Source: Mycobacterium sp. OTB74
GTDB lineage: Bacteria; Actinomycetota; Actinomycetes; Mycobacteriales; Mycobacteriaceae
NCBI RefSeq assembly: GCF_029892685.1
Contig: NZ_JARXVD010000026.1
Span: 1-64,000 of the forward strand
Direction of reading: 5' to 3'
DNA length: 64,000 nt
This document shows, piece by piece, positions 17,272-26,972 of the stretch. A program made the translations under genes and the position numbers. The stretch's first letter is position 1. Each line of letters opens with the position of its first letter. The notes under the pieces are model-generated. The model was not told the DNA's origin, did no database searches, and saw nothing but the letters and a program-made list of their open reading frames with translations.

Positions 17272-18195
17272 TCAGTTCTTCAGCGCTGTCACGAAATTCG
17301 AGAACGCCTTGTCGTCGGTGGTCTCAAGTTGGACCCACCGGCCCAGCCGACGCATCTCGTCCTGCGAAGTCACCGACTGGGACGTCCAGCCGTGCGCGTC
17401 CAACCACTGCCCGACGTCGGCGCGGTCGGGATCGTTGTACATCAGCTCCTGCACATCGACCCGCTGCTCAACGCCAATTTGGTTGGCGAACTGCTCGAAG
17501 CGCTCGCGCATGCGCTGGCGCCGGTCGTCCGCGTGCTGCCCGACGGTCTCCACCGCAATCCGGCTGCCTGGCGCACTGAGCGCGGTGACGTTCTCGAACA
17601 ACGTGTCCTGGGCGTCGGCCGGCAGGTACATCAACAGGCCCTCGGCCAGCCATGCTGTCGGCGCGGAGGGATCAAAGCCTGCTTCCCGCAGCGCCTTCGG
17701 CCAGTCATGCCGCAGGTCGACCGGTAATTGCTTCAGTTCGGCCTGTGGAGTCACGCCATGCTCTTGCAAAGTCTGGGACTTGTACTCCAGCACCTTGGGC
17801 TGGTCGATCTCAAAGACCGCAGTGCCGGCAGGCCAGTCCAGCCGGTAAGCGCGGGAGTCCAACCCCGAGGCCAGGATCACCACCTGGCGGATACCGGCCG
17901 CACTGGCGTCGGCGAAGAACGCATCGAAGAAATGGGTACGCACCGCCTGGTAGTTGCCCATGTGTTCGAGTACCGCTGCCACCTCGGGGTCAGCGCTGGC
18001 CACCCTGTCGCTGAAATCGCCGTCCAGGATGGTTTCCCACACGCCCGTACCAGCGCCGGCGATCAGAATCTTGGCGTACGGGTCACGGATCAGTGCATCG
18101 TCGCGCTCGGTCTCGCCGGCGCGCGCGGCCGCGACCATCACTGCGGTCGATCCGACGCTGGTTGCGATGTCCCAGGTGTCGTCATGCGAACGCAT
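17272..18195 (-). CDS. SAM-dependent methyltransferase of the Rv0146 family
   Basis: The 307-residue protein belongs to the mycobacterial family of putative S-adenosylmethionine-dependent methyltransferases related to leucine carboxyl methyltransferases. The N-terminal HDDTWDIATSVGSTAVMVA, RDPYAKIL, the SAM loop VILASGLDSRAYRLDWP and WLAEGLLMYLP all fit. ATG 18195 matches the usual start of the family; an in-frame GTG lies three codons upstream. The 79-base gap to the aldehyde dehydrogenase gene and 26 bases after TetR suggest an operon. The substrates of this family are not established. Confidence 0.85.
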   Translation of the reverse strand: MRSHDDTWDIATSVGSTAVMVAAARAGETERDDALIRDPYAKILIAGAGTGVWETILDGDFSDRVASADPEVAAVLEHMGNYQAVRTHFFDAFFADASAAGIRQVVILASGLDSRAYRLDWPAGTAVFEIDQPKVLEYKSQTLQEHGVTPQAELKQLPVDLRHDWPKALREAGFDPSAPTAWLAEGLLMYLPADAQDTLFENVTALSAPGSRIAVETVGQHADDRRQRMRERFEQFANQIGVEQRVDVQELMYNDPDRADVGQWLDAHGWTSQSVTSQDEMRRLGRWVQLETTDDKAFSNFVTALKN

Positions 18196-18221
18196 CGTGC
18201 TCACGGGCCACTCCGTTTGGG

Positions 18222-18857
18222 TCAGTCGGTGATCTGCCAGAGCTTGTTGGCCAACAACAGCTCCAGGCGCTCGACGACCGCAGCCGCTTCGCGCTCACTA
18301 CCAACATAACCCGCGTAGAAACCCATCCCCCACAGCACCGCGACGAGCATCTCGACCAGGGTCTCGACATCGGTATCGACGGTCAGCTCACCACGCTCGA
18401 TGGCATCGGCCACCGCCCAGGTCATGAACTCGCGGGAGGCCGTCAGAGGATTGTGCTCTTCCTCGCGCAACTCGGGGTGCCGCTGCGACTCCAAGATCGA
18501 GGTGACCAGGAATGCCGCCGCCCAGCGGTCCTTGGTATCGGCCTGGATGGTCGAGACGAAGAAGGCCGACAGCCGCTTGAGGAAGGTCGGCTCATCCTCG
18601 GCCCGGCGACGGCCCGCGGCAACCACCGCCTCGCTGGTCTGATCGAGCACCTCGCGGTACAGCACACGCTTGTTGACGAAATAGTGGTTAATTGCCGGTC
18701 GGGTCAAATCCGCGCGAACGGCGATCGCCTGAAAAGTGGCGGCGTCGTATCCGAGTTCGCTGAAAACCTCACGTGCTGCATGCACGATGCGCTCACGGGT
18801 TTCAGCGGCCTTAGCTGCGGGCGGTCGACCCGGACCGCGCGTTGCAATGTACGGCAT
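18222..18857 (-). CDS. TetR-family regulator (Rv0144-like)
   Basis: The 211-residue repressor has an N-terminal helix-turn-helix at about 15-60 (RERIVHAAREVFSELGYDA, then DLTRPAINHYFVNKRVLYREV). The C-terminal ligand domain is helical. ATG 18857 (MPYIATRGPGRPP) is favoured by the Arg/Pro-rich arm typical of these proteins. It is the first gene of the minus-strand block that includes the methyltransferase, aldehyde dehydrogenase, SDR and quinone oxidoreductase genes, so local control is likely. A fatty acyl-type ligand would fit the block, but this is inference. Confidence 0.82.
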   Translation of the reverse strand: MPYIATRGPGRPPAAKAAETRERIVHAAREVFSELGYDAATFQAIAVRADLTRPAINHYFVNKRVLYREVLDQTSEAVVAAGRRRAEDEPTFLKRLSAFFVSTIQADTKDRWAAAFLVTSILESQRHPELREEEHNPLTASREFMTWAVADAIERGELTVDTDVETLVEMLVAVLWGMGFYAGYVGSEREAAAVVERLELLLANKLWQITD

Positions 18858-19199
18858 CGTCAAATTGTGCCACAGATCTCGGGGGGCTCTGGCGGCCACG
18901 TCAACACAGAGACGCCCTCACCTCCGCCCAGCAAATTTGCCTACTAATCGATGCGAATTGCGGATCTCTGCGCCAACGCGCGAACACTCCACCCCCGCAC
19001 CGGGTTCCGAGGAGCCCGCCCCAAACACCCCCCGAAACCGCGGTCTTGCTGATGCGCGTCAGTGCAAGTAGGGGCAACTAGGGTGAATTGGCATGACACA
19101 CGTGTCCTCACACGAGCTGCGCCCGCGAGTCCGCTCCGGACACGCCGGACGGAGTCCGGCACCACATGTTGCCCGGTGCCCCGCGTCGCTGACGCCCTG
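18858..19199. other. Divergent intergenic region between TetR and FUSC genes
   Basis: These 342 bases should contain the promoters of both flanking genes and an operator for the TetR protein. I see no convincing long palindrome. A 35-codon open frame (19093-19200) ends in TGATG, overlapping the FUSC start. It has an unusual His/Arg/Pro composition and only a distant AGGG, so it is not called as a gene. Confidence 0.4.
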
Positions 19200-21359
19200 A
19201 TGCAGTTGTGGGACCGCGCCGCCGCTCGACTGCGGGAACGCGACCCTGAATACGACGCTGCCCGCCGTGCGGCACGGGCTGCACTGACGCTTCCGGTAGT
19301 GGCTGCGATCGGAGTCGGCGTCGGGCGGCATCTCGGCGGCACGCAGGTCACCATGTTCGCGATCTTCGGTGCCGTCGCCCTGCTCATTGTCGCCGATTTT
19401 CCAGGCAACCGCGCGGCACGCGCGCTGGCCTACAGCGGTCTGGGATTCAACGGTGTGGTTCTGATCACTTTGGGAACTTTGGTAGCTCGACACCCGTGGC
19501 TGGCCGTCTTGACGACGTTCGTCGTCGGCGTCGCAGTGATGTTCGCCGGGGTGCTCAGTGAGATCGTCGCAGCCGGCCAGCGCGCGACCCTGATGACCTT
19601 TGTGCTGCCGATCTGCACACCGCCTGGTCCCGTCGGCGAGCGGTTGCTCGGCTGGGCGATCGCCTGGGCTGTCGCGGTGCCCGCCGCGCTGCTTGTGTTC
19701 CCACCCACTCATCACGACGACCTGCGCAAGCACGCAGCCCAGGTGTGCCGCACGCTGGCCGCGCGACTGGAGGGGTCGGCCACCGCACATCAACTCGACG
19801 AGGCGATGGCGGCCTTGCATGACAACTTCATCGGCGCCGACTTCCGTCCCGTTGGACTGACCGCGGGCAGCCGGGCGCTGGTGCGAGTGGTCGACGATCT
19901 GCAGTGGCTCTGCGATCAGGTCACCGACGGCACGGCGACGCTGCTGGCTGCCACCCGCGGGCCCACCATCCGGGTGCTCAACGACTGCGCGCGGGTGCTG
20001 AGCACCTCCCGTGGCAGGTCCGGAACGGAGGATCGAGCCCGCTACCGCGCCGACCTCACGGCCGCACTGGCCGACCACCGCACCGCAGCCCACGGCCGCT
20101 ATCGCGAAGACATCACCGAAATCCTGGACCAGCCGGACGATCTGCTGGCAGTGGCAACTGGCCGAAAACTGCTGCGGCTGAGGACATTTACCGCGTGTAT
20201 CGGCGCGACAGGGCGGGTGATCGGACTGGCCGCCGACGCCGACGCGCGCCCGGTGTGGGCACGGGTGCTGGGCCGGCACTTGCCCGAATCCGGCATATCC
20301 GACCGGGTGCTGTCCGAATCTGAGGCCGTCGCCGCCATCCCGTCGGGATTTGTCACGACCGGCGCGGTGGTGGTGCGTACCAGCCTGCGCACCGGGTTAG
20401 GTCTGGCGGTGGCGGTCGCCGTGACGCATCTGTTCCCGGTGCAGCACGGGTTCTGGGTGGTACTGGCGTCATTGTCGGTGTTGCGCAGCAGCGCGTTGAC
20501 CACCGGAACCCGAGTTATGCGTGCGGTCGGCGGCACGGTGATCGGCTTCGTACTGGGCGTCGCGTTCATTCAGGTAATGGGCGTGGACCCCGTTGTGATG
20601 TGGTTGATGCTGCCCGTGGTGGCGTTCGGTTCGGCGTATGTGCCCAACGTCTTCTCGTTCGTGGCCGGCCAGGCCATGTTCACCATGCTGGTGTTGATCA
20701 ACTACAACCTGATCAGCCCGATCGGCTGGCGAGTGGGACTGCTGCGGTTGGAGGACGTCTTGGTTGGCGCGGCGGTCGGTGTCGTGGTTTCGGTCCTGCT
20801 CTGGCCTCGCGGGTCGGGTGCAGCTGTGTCCAGGGCATTGGATGCTGCCTGGGCGGTCGGTTCGGATTACCTCACCGCCGCGGTACGACGGGTGACACGC
20901 GGAGCCTCCGAGTCCGCGACCGACCGGGTCAATGCACTGAGCCACAATGCCCTCACTGTGACTCGGACCGTGGATGACGCTGTGCGCCACTATCTTTCCG
21001 AAAGCGGCGGGGCCAGCGAGCAACGGGCCCCGACCGTCCGAGCAGCCAACGAGGTGGTCCGGCTGCGCGCCGCCGCCGACCTGATCGCCGACGTGGTGCC
21101 GCCGCCGTTGTCGGCATACCCGACAGTCCGGACCATGCTGGAGGCACGCACCGCGGCGATCTGTGCGGGCGAGAGCAACCCAGACCCGATCAGTGATGGT
21201 TTCGCCCTGGCCCTCCGCGCCGAGGCCGCCGGCCAGAAGCTGGCCGTAGAGGCCGCACTACCGCTGGTGACCGTCGCTGCCAGCCTCGGAGCATTGGAGT
21301 TGCTGAGCGTTCCAGCCGCGGCCCCCAGTGGGCACGGTGCGCCCAGCGCCGTCACATGA
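19200..21359 (+). CDS. FUSC-family membrane transporter (aromatic acid exporter-like)
   Basis: The 719-residue protein has two hydrophobic bundles of about five to six segments each (roughly 25-165 and 400-540), separated by a soluble helical domain. A C-terminal soluble tail follows. This duplicated layout, with PVQHGFWVVLASLSVLRSSA at the second repeat, is that of the fusaric-acid-resistance/AaeB-type exporters. ATG 19200 gives a cytosolic start before the first segment; GTG 19176 is an alternative. It is divergent from the TetR gene, a common arrangement for a regulated efflux pump, though gene order suggests TetR controls the lipid-type block instead. The substrate is unknown. Confidence 0.78.
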   Translation: MQLWDRAAARLRERDPEYDAARRAARAALTLPVVAAIGVGVGRHLGGTQVTMFAIFGAVALLIVADFPGNRAARALAYSGLGFNGVVLITLGTLVARHPWLAVLTTFVVGVAVMFAGVLSEIVAAGQRATLMTFVLPICTPPGPVGERLLGWAIAWAVAVPAALLVFPPTHHDDLRKHAAQVCRTLAARLEGSATAHQLDEAMAALHDNFIGADFRPVGLTAGSRALVRVVDDLQWLCDQVTDGTATLLAATRGPTIRVLNDCARVLSTSRGRSGTEDRARYRADLTAALADHRTAAHGRYREDITEILDQPDDLLAVATGRKLLRLRTFTACIGATGRVIGLAADADARPVWARVLGRHLPESGISDRVLSESEAVAAIPSGFVTTGAVVVRTSLRTGLGLAVAVAVTHLFPVQHGFWVVLASLSVLRSSALTTGTRVMRAVGGTVIGFVLGVAFIQVMGVDPVVMWLMLPVVAFGSAYVPNVFSFVAGQAMFTMLVLINYNLISPIGWRVGLLRLEDVLVGAAVGVVVSVLLWPRGSGAAVSRALDAAWAVGSDYLTAAVRRVTRGASESATDRVNALSHNALTVTRTVDDAVRHYLSESGGASEQRAPTVRAANEVVRLRAAADLIADVVPPPLSAYPTVRTMLEARTAAICAGESNPDPISDGFALALRAEAAGQKLAVEAALPLVTVAASLGALELLSVPAAAPSGHGAPSAVT

Positions 21360-21567
21360 CTTGCGCCGCCGGCCACGCACGCCGGCCGGCCTCGGCGCCT
21401 ACCGGCAAGAATCCGCGTTGAGGCGGCTGAGGGCACCATTAAGATTGCCGTGTGCAGTTGGCTATAGGGGCCGTTGCGGCAGCGTATGCAGCCACAACGG
21501 ATGTTTATTTGCAGCGGGGGATCCAGTTCGCGACGAGCGGTGACCCCTATTTCGGGGGGCCCGGCTC

Positions 21568-22914
21568 ATGCGTCGTCTAGTAGCAGTAACCGCGGCAGTT
21601 CTCATGGCGGTGGCCAGCGCGCCGCCGGTGCTCGCCGTAGAGCCACCCGCCATCGACCCCGTTGCAGTCCCCCCGGATGAAACCGGCCCCGACCAGCCAA
21701 TGGAGCAGCGCAAGACCTGCCAGACTCCGGCAGTAGCCCCCAACTCGAATTTCGCCGACAAGCCTTGGGCGAACGACTACCTGCATATCGCAGAGGCGCA
21801 GAAATTCGCCACCGGCGCCGGGATCACCGTCGCGGTGATCGATACCGGCGTCAACGGCTCGGCCCGGGTTCCGGCCGAACCGGGCGGCGATTTCGTCGAC
21901 AAGGGCGGCAACGGCATGTCCGACTGCGACGCGCACGGCACTCTGACCGCGTCGATCATCGCCGGCCGGCCGGCACCGGGTGACGCATTCGTGGGCATGG
22001 CGCCCGATGCCCGCATCCTGTCGCTGCGCCAGACCTCGGAGGCGTTCCAGCCGACAAACGCGCGTACCGACCCAAACGACCCCAACACCACCCAGACCGC
22101 AGGTTCGCTGCGCAGCCTGGCCCGGGCCATCGTGCATGCCGCGAACCTCGGTGCACAGGTGATCAACATCAGCGAGGCCGCCTGCTACAAGGTGACGCGC
22201 GCCATCAACGAATCGGTGGTCGGCTCGGCCATCGCGTACGCCGTGAACATCAAGAACGCCGTTGTTGTGGCCGCGGCCGGTAACACCGGACAGGATTGCT
22301 CGCAGAACCCGCCGCCGGACGCTGGAGTCCCATCTGACCCGCGGGGCTGGAAGCAGGTGCAGACCATCGTCTCGCCGGCTTGGTACTCGCCGTTGGTCCT
22401 CACCGTCGGCGGCATCGGGCAGACCGGTCAGCCCAGTAACTTCTCCATGTCCGGGCCGTGGGTCGGCGTGGCTGCGCCCGCCGAGAACGCGGTCGCGCTG
22501 GGCTATGAGGGCAACCCGGTGAACGCACTCAACGGGCAGGACGGCCAGGTGCCCATCAACGGCACCTCGTTCGCCGCGGCTTACGTGTCGGGACTGGCGG
22601 CACTGCTGCGCCAACGCTTCCCGGACCTGACCGCAGCACAGGTCGTCACCCGTATAACCGCCACCGCGCGGCACCCGGGCGGCGGCGTGGACAACTACGT
22701 CGGGGCTGGCGTCATCGATCCAGTCGCCGCACTGACCTGGGACGTTCCGGCCGGCGCCAAGCAGGCCCCCTACCAGGTCAAGAGCATCCCGCCGCCGGTG
22801 TACAACCCGCCGCCGGACCGCGGCCCCATCACGATGGTGGTGGCTGGCGGAGCAGCACTGATCGTGTTGCTCGGCCTCGGCGCCGTGACCCGCCGGGCGC
22901 TGAGGCGCCGATGA
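21568..22914 (+). CDS. mycP1: Mycosin MycP1, ESX-1 subtilisin-like protease
   Basis: This 448-residue membrane-anchored serine protease has a signal peptide (about 1-23), then the N-terminal extension typical of mycosins. The S8 triad is Asp92 (AVIDTGV), His123 (DAHGTLTAS) and Ser334 (NGTSFAAA). Catalytic spacing and sequence match MycP1 (Rv3883c) and not MycP3 or MycP5. The C-terminal segment TMVVAGGAALIVLLGLGAV anchors it in the inner membrane, with the protease outside. MycP1 stabilises the ESX-1 channel and cleaves EspB. GGGGGG precedes ATG 21568. The stop overlaps eccE1 (ATGA). The downstream presence of its substrate EspB supports the assignment. Confidence 0.9.
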   Translation: MRRLVAVTAAVLMAVASAPPVLAVEPPAIDPVAVPPDETGPDQPMEQRKTCQTPAVAPNSNFADKPWANDYLHIAEAQKFATGAGITVAVIDTGVNGSARVPAEPGGDFVDKGGNGMSDCDAHGTLTASIIAGRPAPGDAFVGMAPDARILSLRQTSEAFQPTNARTDPNDPNTTQTAGSLRSLARAIVHAANLGAQVINISEAACYKVTRAINESVVGSAIAYAVNIKNAVVVAAAGNTGQDCSQNPPPDAGVPSDPRGWKQVQTIVSPAWYSPLVLTVGGIGQTGQPSNFSMSGPWVGVAAPAENAVALGYEGNPVNALNGQDGQVPINGTSFAAAYVSGLAALLRQRFPDLTAAQVVTRITATARHPGGGVDNYVGAGVIDPVAALTWDVPAGAKQAPYQVKSIPPPVYNPPPDRGPITMVVAGGAALIVLLGLGAVTRRALRRR

Positions 22915-24308
22915 AGGAACTGTTCGGGCTCTTCGGGTTCCGCTTCACCACCGGACACCTGCTCTGGGCTGCAGTCATGGTGCCCGCGGCGGTGCTGACC
23001 TGCATTCGTGGGCACCTGCTGTGGCTGGGCATCGTGCTGGGGTCTCTGATCGCGCTGTTCGCCATCCTGACCATCCGCGGCCGGCGCCTGACCGGCTGGA
23101 TCGCCGCCCTGTTCTCCTGGCGGCGCAGGCACAAGGTGGCCCCGCCCGCGCCCTCGGAATCCGCAGTCGGCGCCACTGTGATGCCCGGCGATCACGTCGC
23201 GGTCCGCTGGCTGGGTGATCACCTGGTGTCCCTGATCGGACTGGTGCCCAGGTCATTCACCCCGACGGTGATCGTCGCTGGTGAGGCCTTCACCGACGAC
23301 AACATAAACACCCGGTTGGTCGAAGATCTGCTGACGGCTCACGCCCCGGATCTCGAAGCCGACATCGTCTCGTCCGGCTACCGCGTGGGCAAGACCGCGC
23401 CGTCGAGCGTCGTCGCCCTGTACGAACAGGTGATCGGCCCCTATCCGGCACCGGCCAATCGCAGGACGTGGATTATGTTGCGCGCCAAGCCCGAAGAGAC
23501 CAGGAGGTCGGCGCTGCGCCGGGATACCGGGGTGTCGGGCCTGGCCGCGTATCTGGTGGCCAGCACGACCCGGATCGCGGACCAGTTGGCCAGCAACGGC
23601 ATCGACGCCCGTTGCGCCCGCAGTTTCGACGAGTTCGACCGGGCCACCGAGATCAGCTTCGAGCGCGAAACCTGGTCAATGGTCAAGGGGCGCAGTACTT
23701 TTACCGCCGCCTACTCAGCTCCCGGTGGGCCTAATGCCTGGTGGTCGGCGCGCGCCGATCACACCATCACGCGGGTGCGCGTTCGTCCCGGCGAAGCACC
23801 CACCGCAACCGTGCTGCTGACGACGCTCGCTACCCCCACCACACCACGCGGGTTCTCCTGCCTGTTCGGCGGCCAACGGGCGGCGCTGAATGGGTTGAGT
23901 CCCATCACCGATCGGCATTACGAACTTCCCATCGGTTCGGCCGGCGTGCTGGTCGGTGAGACCGCCGATCGCTACCCGGTATACATGCCATTCGACAACG
24001 TCGACGCCACCATCAATCTTGGTGACGCCCATATGTTCACCCAGTTCGTGGTGCGCTCCGCCGCTGCCGGAGCCGTGGTGACGCTGGCGCCGCAGTTCCG
24101 CGACTTCGCCGGGTTCATCAATGCCCGGATCGGCAACGTGCCCAAGATCTCCTGGCCAAATTCGACCACCTACCTTGGTCCGCACCCCGGAATATCTCGA
24201 ATCCTGTTGCGACACAACTTCATTGACACTCCGCGGCATCGGCAGCTGCCAATCCGGCTGATCAACCCGCGTGAAGAGAGCCGATTCCAAGTGGCTCTGG
24301 AGAAGTAG
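22911..24308 (+). CDS. eccE1: ESX-1 core component EccE1
   Basis: The 465-residue protein has two adjacent N-terminal membrane segments (HLLWAAVMVPAAVLTCI and LLWLGIVLGSLIALFAILTI) and a large soluble domain. This is the layout of EccE, the peripheral subunit of the type VII secretion membrane complex. Length and context equal EccE1 (Rv3882c, 462 residues). It overlaps mycP1 by four bases and is 11 bases from espB, so the four genes 21568-26184 form one operon. Identification rests on length, topology and synteny, and on the motif DTGVSGLAAYLVA seen in the family. Confidence 0.88.
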   Translation: MKELFGLFGFRFTTGHLLWAAVMVPAAVLTCIRGHLLWLGIVLGSLIALFAILTIRGRRLTGWIAALFSWRRRHKVAPPAPSESAVGATVMPGDHVAVRWLGDHLVSLIGLVPRSFTPTVIVAGEAFTDDNINTRLVEDLLTAHAPDLEADIVSSGYRVGKTAPSSVVALYEQVIGPYPAPANRRTWIMLRAKPEETRRSALRRDTGVSGLAAYLVASTTRIADQLASNGIDARCARSFDEFDRATEISFERETWSMVKGRSTFTAAYSAPGGPNAWWSARADHTITRVRVRPGEAPTATVLLTTLATPTTPRGFSCLFGGQRAALNGLSPITDRHYELPIGSAGVLVGETADRYPVYMPFDNVDATINLGDAHMFTQFVVRSAAAGAVVTLAPQFRDFAGFINARIGNVPKISWPNSTTYLGPHPGISRILLRHNFIDTPRHRQLPIRLINPREESRFQVALEK

Positions 24309-24319
24309 GGGGATAGAAC

Positions 24320-25849
24320 ATGGCGGACAGCAAGGGCGCAGCCCAAATCCTGCACGTCAGCACGGGGGACCTTGAACGCAGGGCCAACGAACTCACTGAC
24401 GGATACCCGGCGTGGTCCCAGGCCGGCCCGAACGCACCCTGCCTACTGACCCTGTCAGGCAAGGGCGCTGAGCGTCTGCAGGCCACTCACGAACGACTGA
24501 GCGCAGTGCTCAAACGTGGCGCCTACGAGGCAGCGCATCTCGGCACGCGACTGCGGACAGCGGCGGCGGCCTACGGCAACTTGGATGAGTCACTGAAGCA
24601 GCAGATCGAATCGGGGGCACCGTCGGGTGCTGACGCCCCTCCGCTGTCGCCTCCACCGACGCTCACTGGCGCATCGCTCGCCGCAGAGGCAGGAGCCCTG
24701 GCCGGAGCCAGTGGCTCCTACCCCGGCGACGACGGGGTGAAGTGGACCGATGCGGTGGAGCAATTCAACGGCGGCGACCAGTGCAAAGGGCTACTGGCGT
24801 ACAAAGATTCGCTGATCGCCCTGGTTAAAGACATGGACAACCATGCCCGGAAGTTCTCCATGGCCAACATGCACTGGGAGGGCCCGGGTTCTGAGGCCGC
24901 CGAAATGGCGCTGCGCCATCACGAGTCGTGGATGTACGACATCACGGAAGCCATCAACAGCCAGTACATTCCGCAGGTCATGGCCTTCGTCGACGCCCAC
25001 ATCGGCGAGCACGCGCAGCACCCCACCGAGGCCGATATTCAACACGTCAACAGCCTTGCCAGCGACCCCGCCGCGTACATGAATGAGTACGCGGCTAAGC
25101 AGACCAAGTCTGACGAGGTACGGAACAGCTATGCCGGCCGACTGCTGTTCAACACCATTGATTTCAAGGACCCGCCGATGGGTCCGGTCTCACCGGATTC
25201 CAAGCCCAGCAGCCCGCCGGCCGGCCCCGGTGGCGGCGGTGGTCAGCCAGGTGGCGGCCAACCGCCCGGAGGCCAACAGCCGCAGGGCGAGTCGGAGAGC
25301 GGCATGCCGCTGAGCAAGCCGGACGCCGGCGGTCAACCGCAGGGCGGTGGTTCACCGTCCGGCGGTGGCTCTGGTGGCGGGAAGCCCGAGGGCGGCGGCT
25401 CGGGCGGCGGTTCGCCGTCCGGCGGCGGTATGCCCAGCGGTCTGGGCGACATGCCGAAAATGCCCGACGAACCAAGCGTCAGCCCGGCCGGTCTCGGCGG
25501 CGGCGCCGGTGGCGGGTCGGCCGGTGGCGGCGGTGCAGGCAGCGGCGGCCTGGGTGGTCAACGTATGCAGCCGGCTGCGACCGCACCCGCGCTGGCCGCC
25601 GGGGCCGGCCCGGGCGGCAGTAATGCCGCGGCCGGTAAACCCCCGCTCGGCGGGGGCGCCAATGGTGGCATGGGCGGCGGCATGGGTGGCATGGGCCACG
25701 GCGGTAAGGGCGAAGGCGGCAAAGAAAAGAAGCGCAACCCCAACCTGTCCCCCGACGAGGCGTTGTATGTCGAGGATCGCGCGTACACGGCAGGGCCTAT
25801 CGGTCACCGCCGGCGCACCAAGATCGAGGATAAGAAGGACACCAAGTGA
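24320..25849 (+). CDS. espB: ESX-1 secreted substrate EspB
   Basis: The 509-residue protein combines a PE/PPE-like helical N-terminal domain with a Gly/Pro/Gln-rich tail. The helical half has the WxG motif in MHWEGPGSEAAEMAL (about 190) and the YxxxD export signal in AAYGNLDES (about 90). The tail (about 290-480) is low complexity. The C-terminal SPDEALYVEDRAYTAGPIG followed by a basic end is the conserved EspB terminus. EspB is secreted by ESX-1, cleaved by MycP1 and forms heptamers. It is about 50 residues longer than M. tuberculosis EspB, mainly in the tail. AGGGGGAT precedes ATG 24320. Confidence 0.88.
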   Translation: MADSKGAAQILHVSTGDLERRANELTDGYPAWSQAGPNAPCLLTLSGKGAERLQATHERLSAVLKRGAYEAAHLGTRLRTAAAAYGNLDESLKQQIESGAPSGADAPPLSPPPTLTGASLAAEAGALAGASGSYPGDDGVKWTDAVEQFNGGDQCKGLLAYKDSLIALVKDMDNHARKFSMANMHWEGPGSEAAEMALRHHESWMYDITEAINSQYIPQVMAFVDAHIGEHAQHPTEADIQHVNSLASDPAAYMNEYAAKQTKSDEVRNSYAGRLLFNTIDFKDPPMGPVSPDSKPSSPPAGPGGGGGQPGGGQPPGGQQPQGESESGMPLSKPDAGGQPQGGGSPSGGGSGGGKPEGGGSGGGSPSGGGMPSGLGDMPKMPDEPSVSPAGLGGGAGGGSAGGGGAGSGGLGGQRMQPAATAPALAAGAGPGGSNAAAGKPPLGGGANGGMGGGMGGMGHGGKGEGGKEKKRNPNLSPDEALYVEDRAYTAGPIGHRRRTKIEDKKDTK

Positions 25850-26184
25850 CGGACATCCACCCCCAGGTCGCTGCGGTCCTCCAGCACGCACAGCGTCTGC
25901 AGTCGGTTATGGACGACCAACTGGCCAAGATGAACACCGAGTCGTTCACCGCCACGGACGAGGCCAGAACCGTCGAGGTGACGCTCAACGGACACCACTG
26001 GTTGACCGATCTGTTCATCGAGGACGGACTGCTGCGACTCGGGGCGGCAACCGTCGAGGCCCGGATCAACGAGGCACTCAGCCGGGCCACTGCGAAGGCC
26101 AGTGAATCGATCAGTGCCGACCGCGAACGGATCGAAGCGACGGTCGCCGAACTCACCGCCAACGCGCCAGGCCAGGAGACCTAA
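25846..26184 (+). CDS. espL: EspL, YbaB/EbfC-like ESX-1-associated protein
   Basis: The 112-residue protein has the EspL core: SFTATDEARTVEVTLNGH, WLTDLFIEDGLLRLG and RINEALSRATAKAS. It belongs to the YbaB/EbfC-like fold. In M. tuberculosis EspL (Rv3880c) follows espB and is needed for stability of Esp substrates. GTG 25846 overlaps the espB stop (GTGA). In M. tuberculosis espK would come next; here an unrelated lipoprotein gene follows, so the ESX-1 block ends at this gene. Confidence 0.88.
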   Translation: MTDIHPQVAAVLQHAQRLQSVMDDQLAKMNTESFTATDEARTVEVTLNGHHWLTDLFIEDGLLRLGAATVEARINEALSRATAKASESISADRERIEATVAELTANAPGQET

Positions 26185-26272
26185 CTTAATGTGCCGCTGC
26201 TCGAGATAGCGGCGGTTGGGGTTGAACGCTCGAAATCGTGCTCAGCCAAACCTTTAGCCCCATACTGCGGTT

Positions 26273-26743
26273 GTGCGTTGCACCGGCGTGACTGCCCGCT
26301 GCACGGCGACCCTTGTCGCCGTGCTGAGTTCGGGTGGACTAATCGGCTGTCAGCGGGATTCGCCGATTGTCACCTCGATCGTGTTCGACGATGAAACCCG
26401 CAGCATGTCAACCCCATACGTGATCTGCGCCAGGCAACCCAACAGTGGCTTGGTGATCCTGGTGAAGGAAAAGCCGACGCGCACGGTGCGGATCCAGCTC
26501 ACGCAGTTCGGCCGTCTCACCGTCCAGAAGGCGGGGCTGCATTACGACGAGTTCGCAGGGTTCGTCGCCGATCCGCAAGAGGTCACCGCGACCAAGGTCG
26601 ACGACACGTACTCCTTCAGTAGACGGATGCCTCCGAATCCTGGTGAGACTCAGTGGCATATCTTCAAGATCGAGACCACGTGCCCGGGATATCTCGATGC
26701 TCCGCCACCCGAGATGCAACTCACGCCCGCGCCTTCCTGGTGA
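26273..26743 (+). CDS. LpqH-like (19 kDa antigen family) lipoprotein
   Basis: The 156-residue precursor has a signal peptide and lipobox LIGC (Cys at about 26), so it is a predicted lipoprotein. The mature part contains QKAGLHYDEFAGFVADPQEV and ends FKIETTCPGYLD. The FxI-x-TC ending and a central Cys resemble the LpqH/19 kDa antigen family, although it is divergent. It begins with GTG 26273 and lies 88 bases after espL on the same strand. Surface location is predicted. The function is unknown; LpqH-type proteins are strong TLR2 ligands. Confidence 0.6.
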   Translation: MRCTGVTARCTATLVAVLSSGGLIGCQRDSPIVTSIVFDDETRSMSTPYVICARQPNSGLVILVKEKPTRTVRIQLTQFGRLTVQKAGLHYDEFAGFVADPQEVTATKVDDTYSFSRRMPPNPGETQWHIFKIETTCPGYLDAPPPEMQLTPAPSW

Positions 26744-26972
26744 GTTCCCGCCGCGATGCCGCCCCAGCCGATCGCACACCCGAGCCCCATGGGGGCCTAC
26801 CGCGTCACGGTCGGTACCGGCACGTGAACATCGGGCCGACATAACCTTGGAGTTTCCTGCCAATGTAGCGATTGTGGTTCCGCTGAGTGGGTCTTGCATG
26901 GGTAAATGCGGCGTCGATGGTTGACTAATCGTCCGCAAACGCGAGTTTCAGCAAACCTTTGGAGGCCCCCGC

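Noticed and set aside
21577..22674. Long frame antisense to mycP1
   Set aside because: Shadow of a gene with an intact catalytic triad and operon context.
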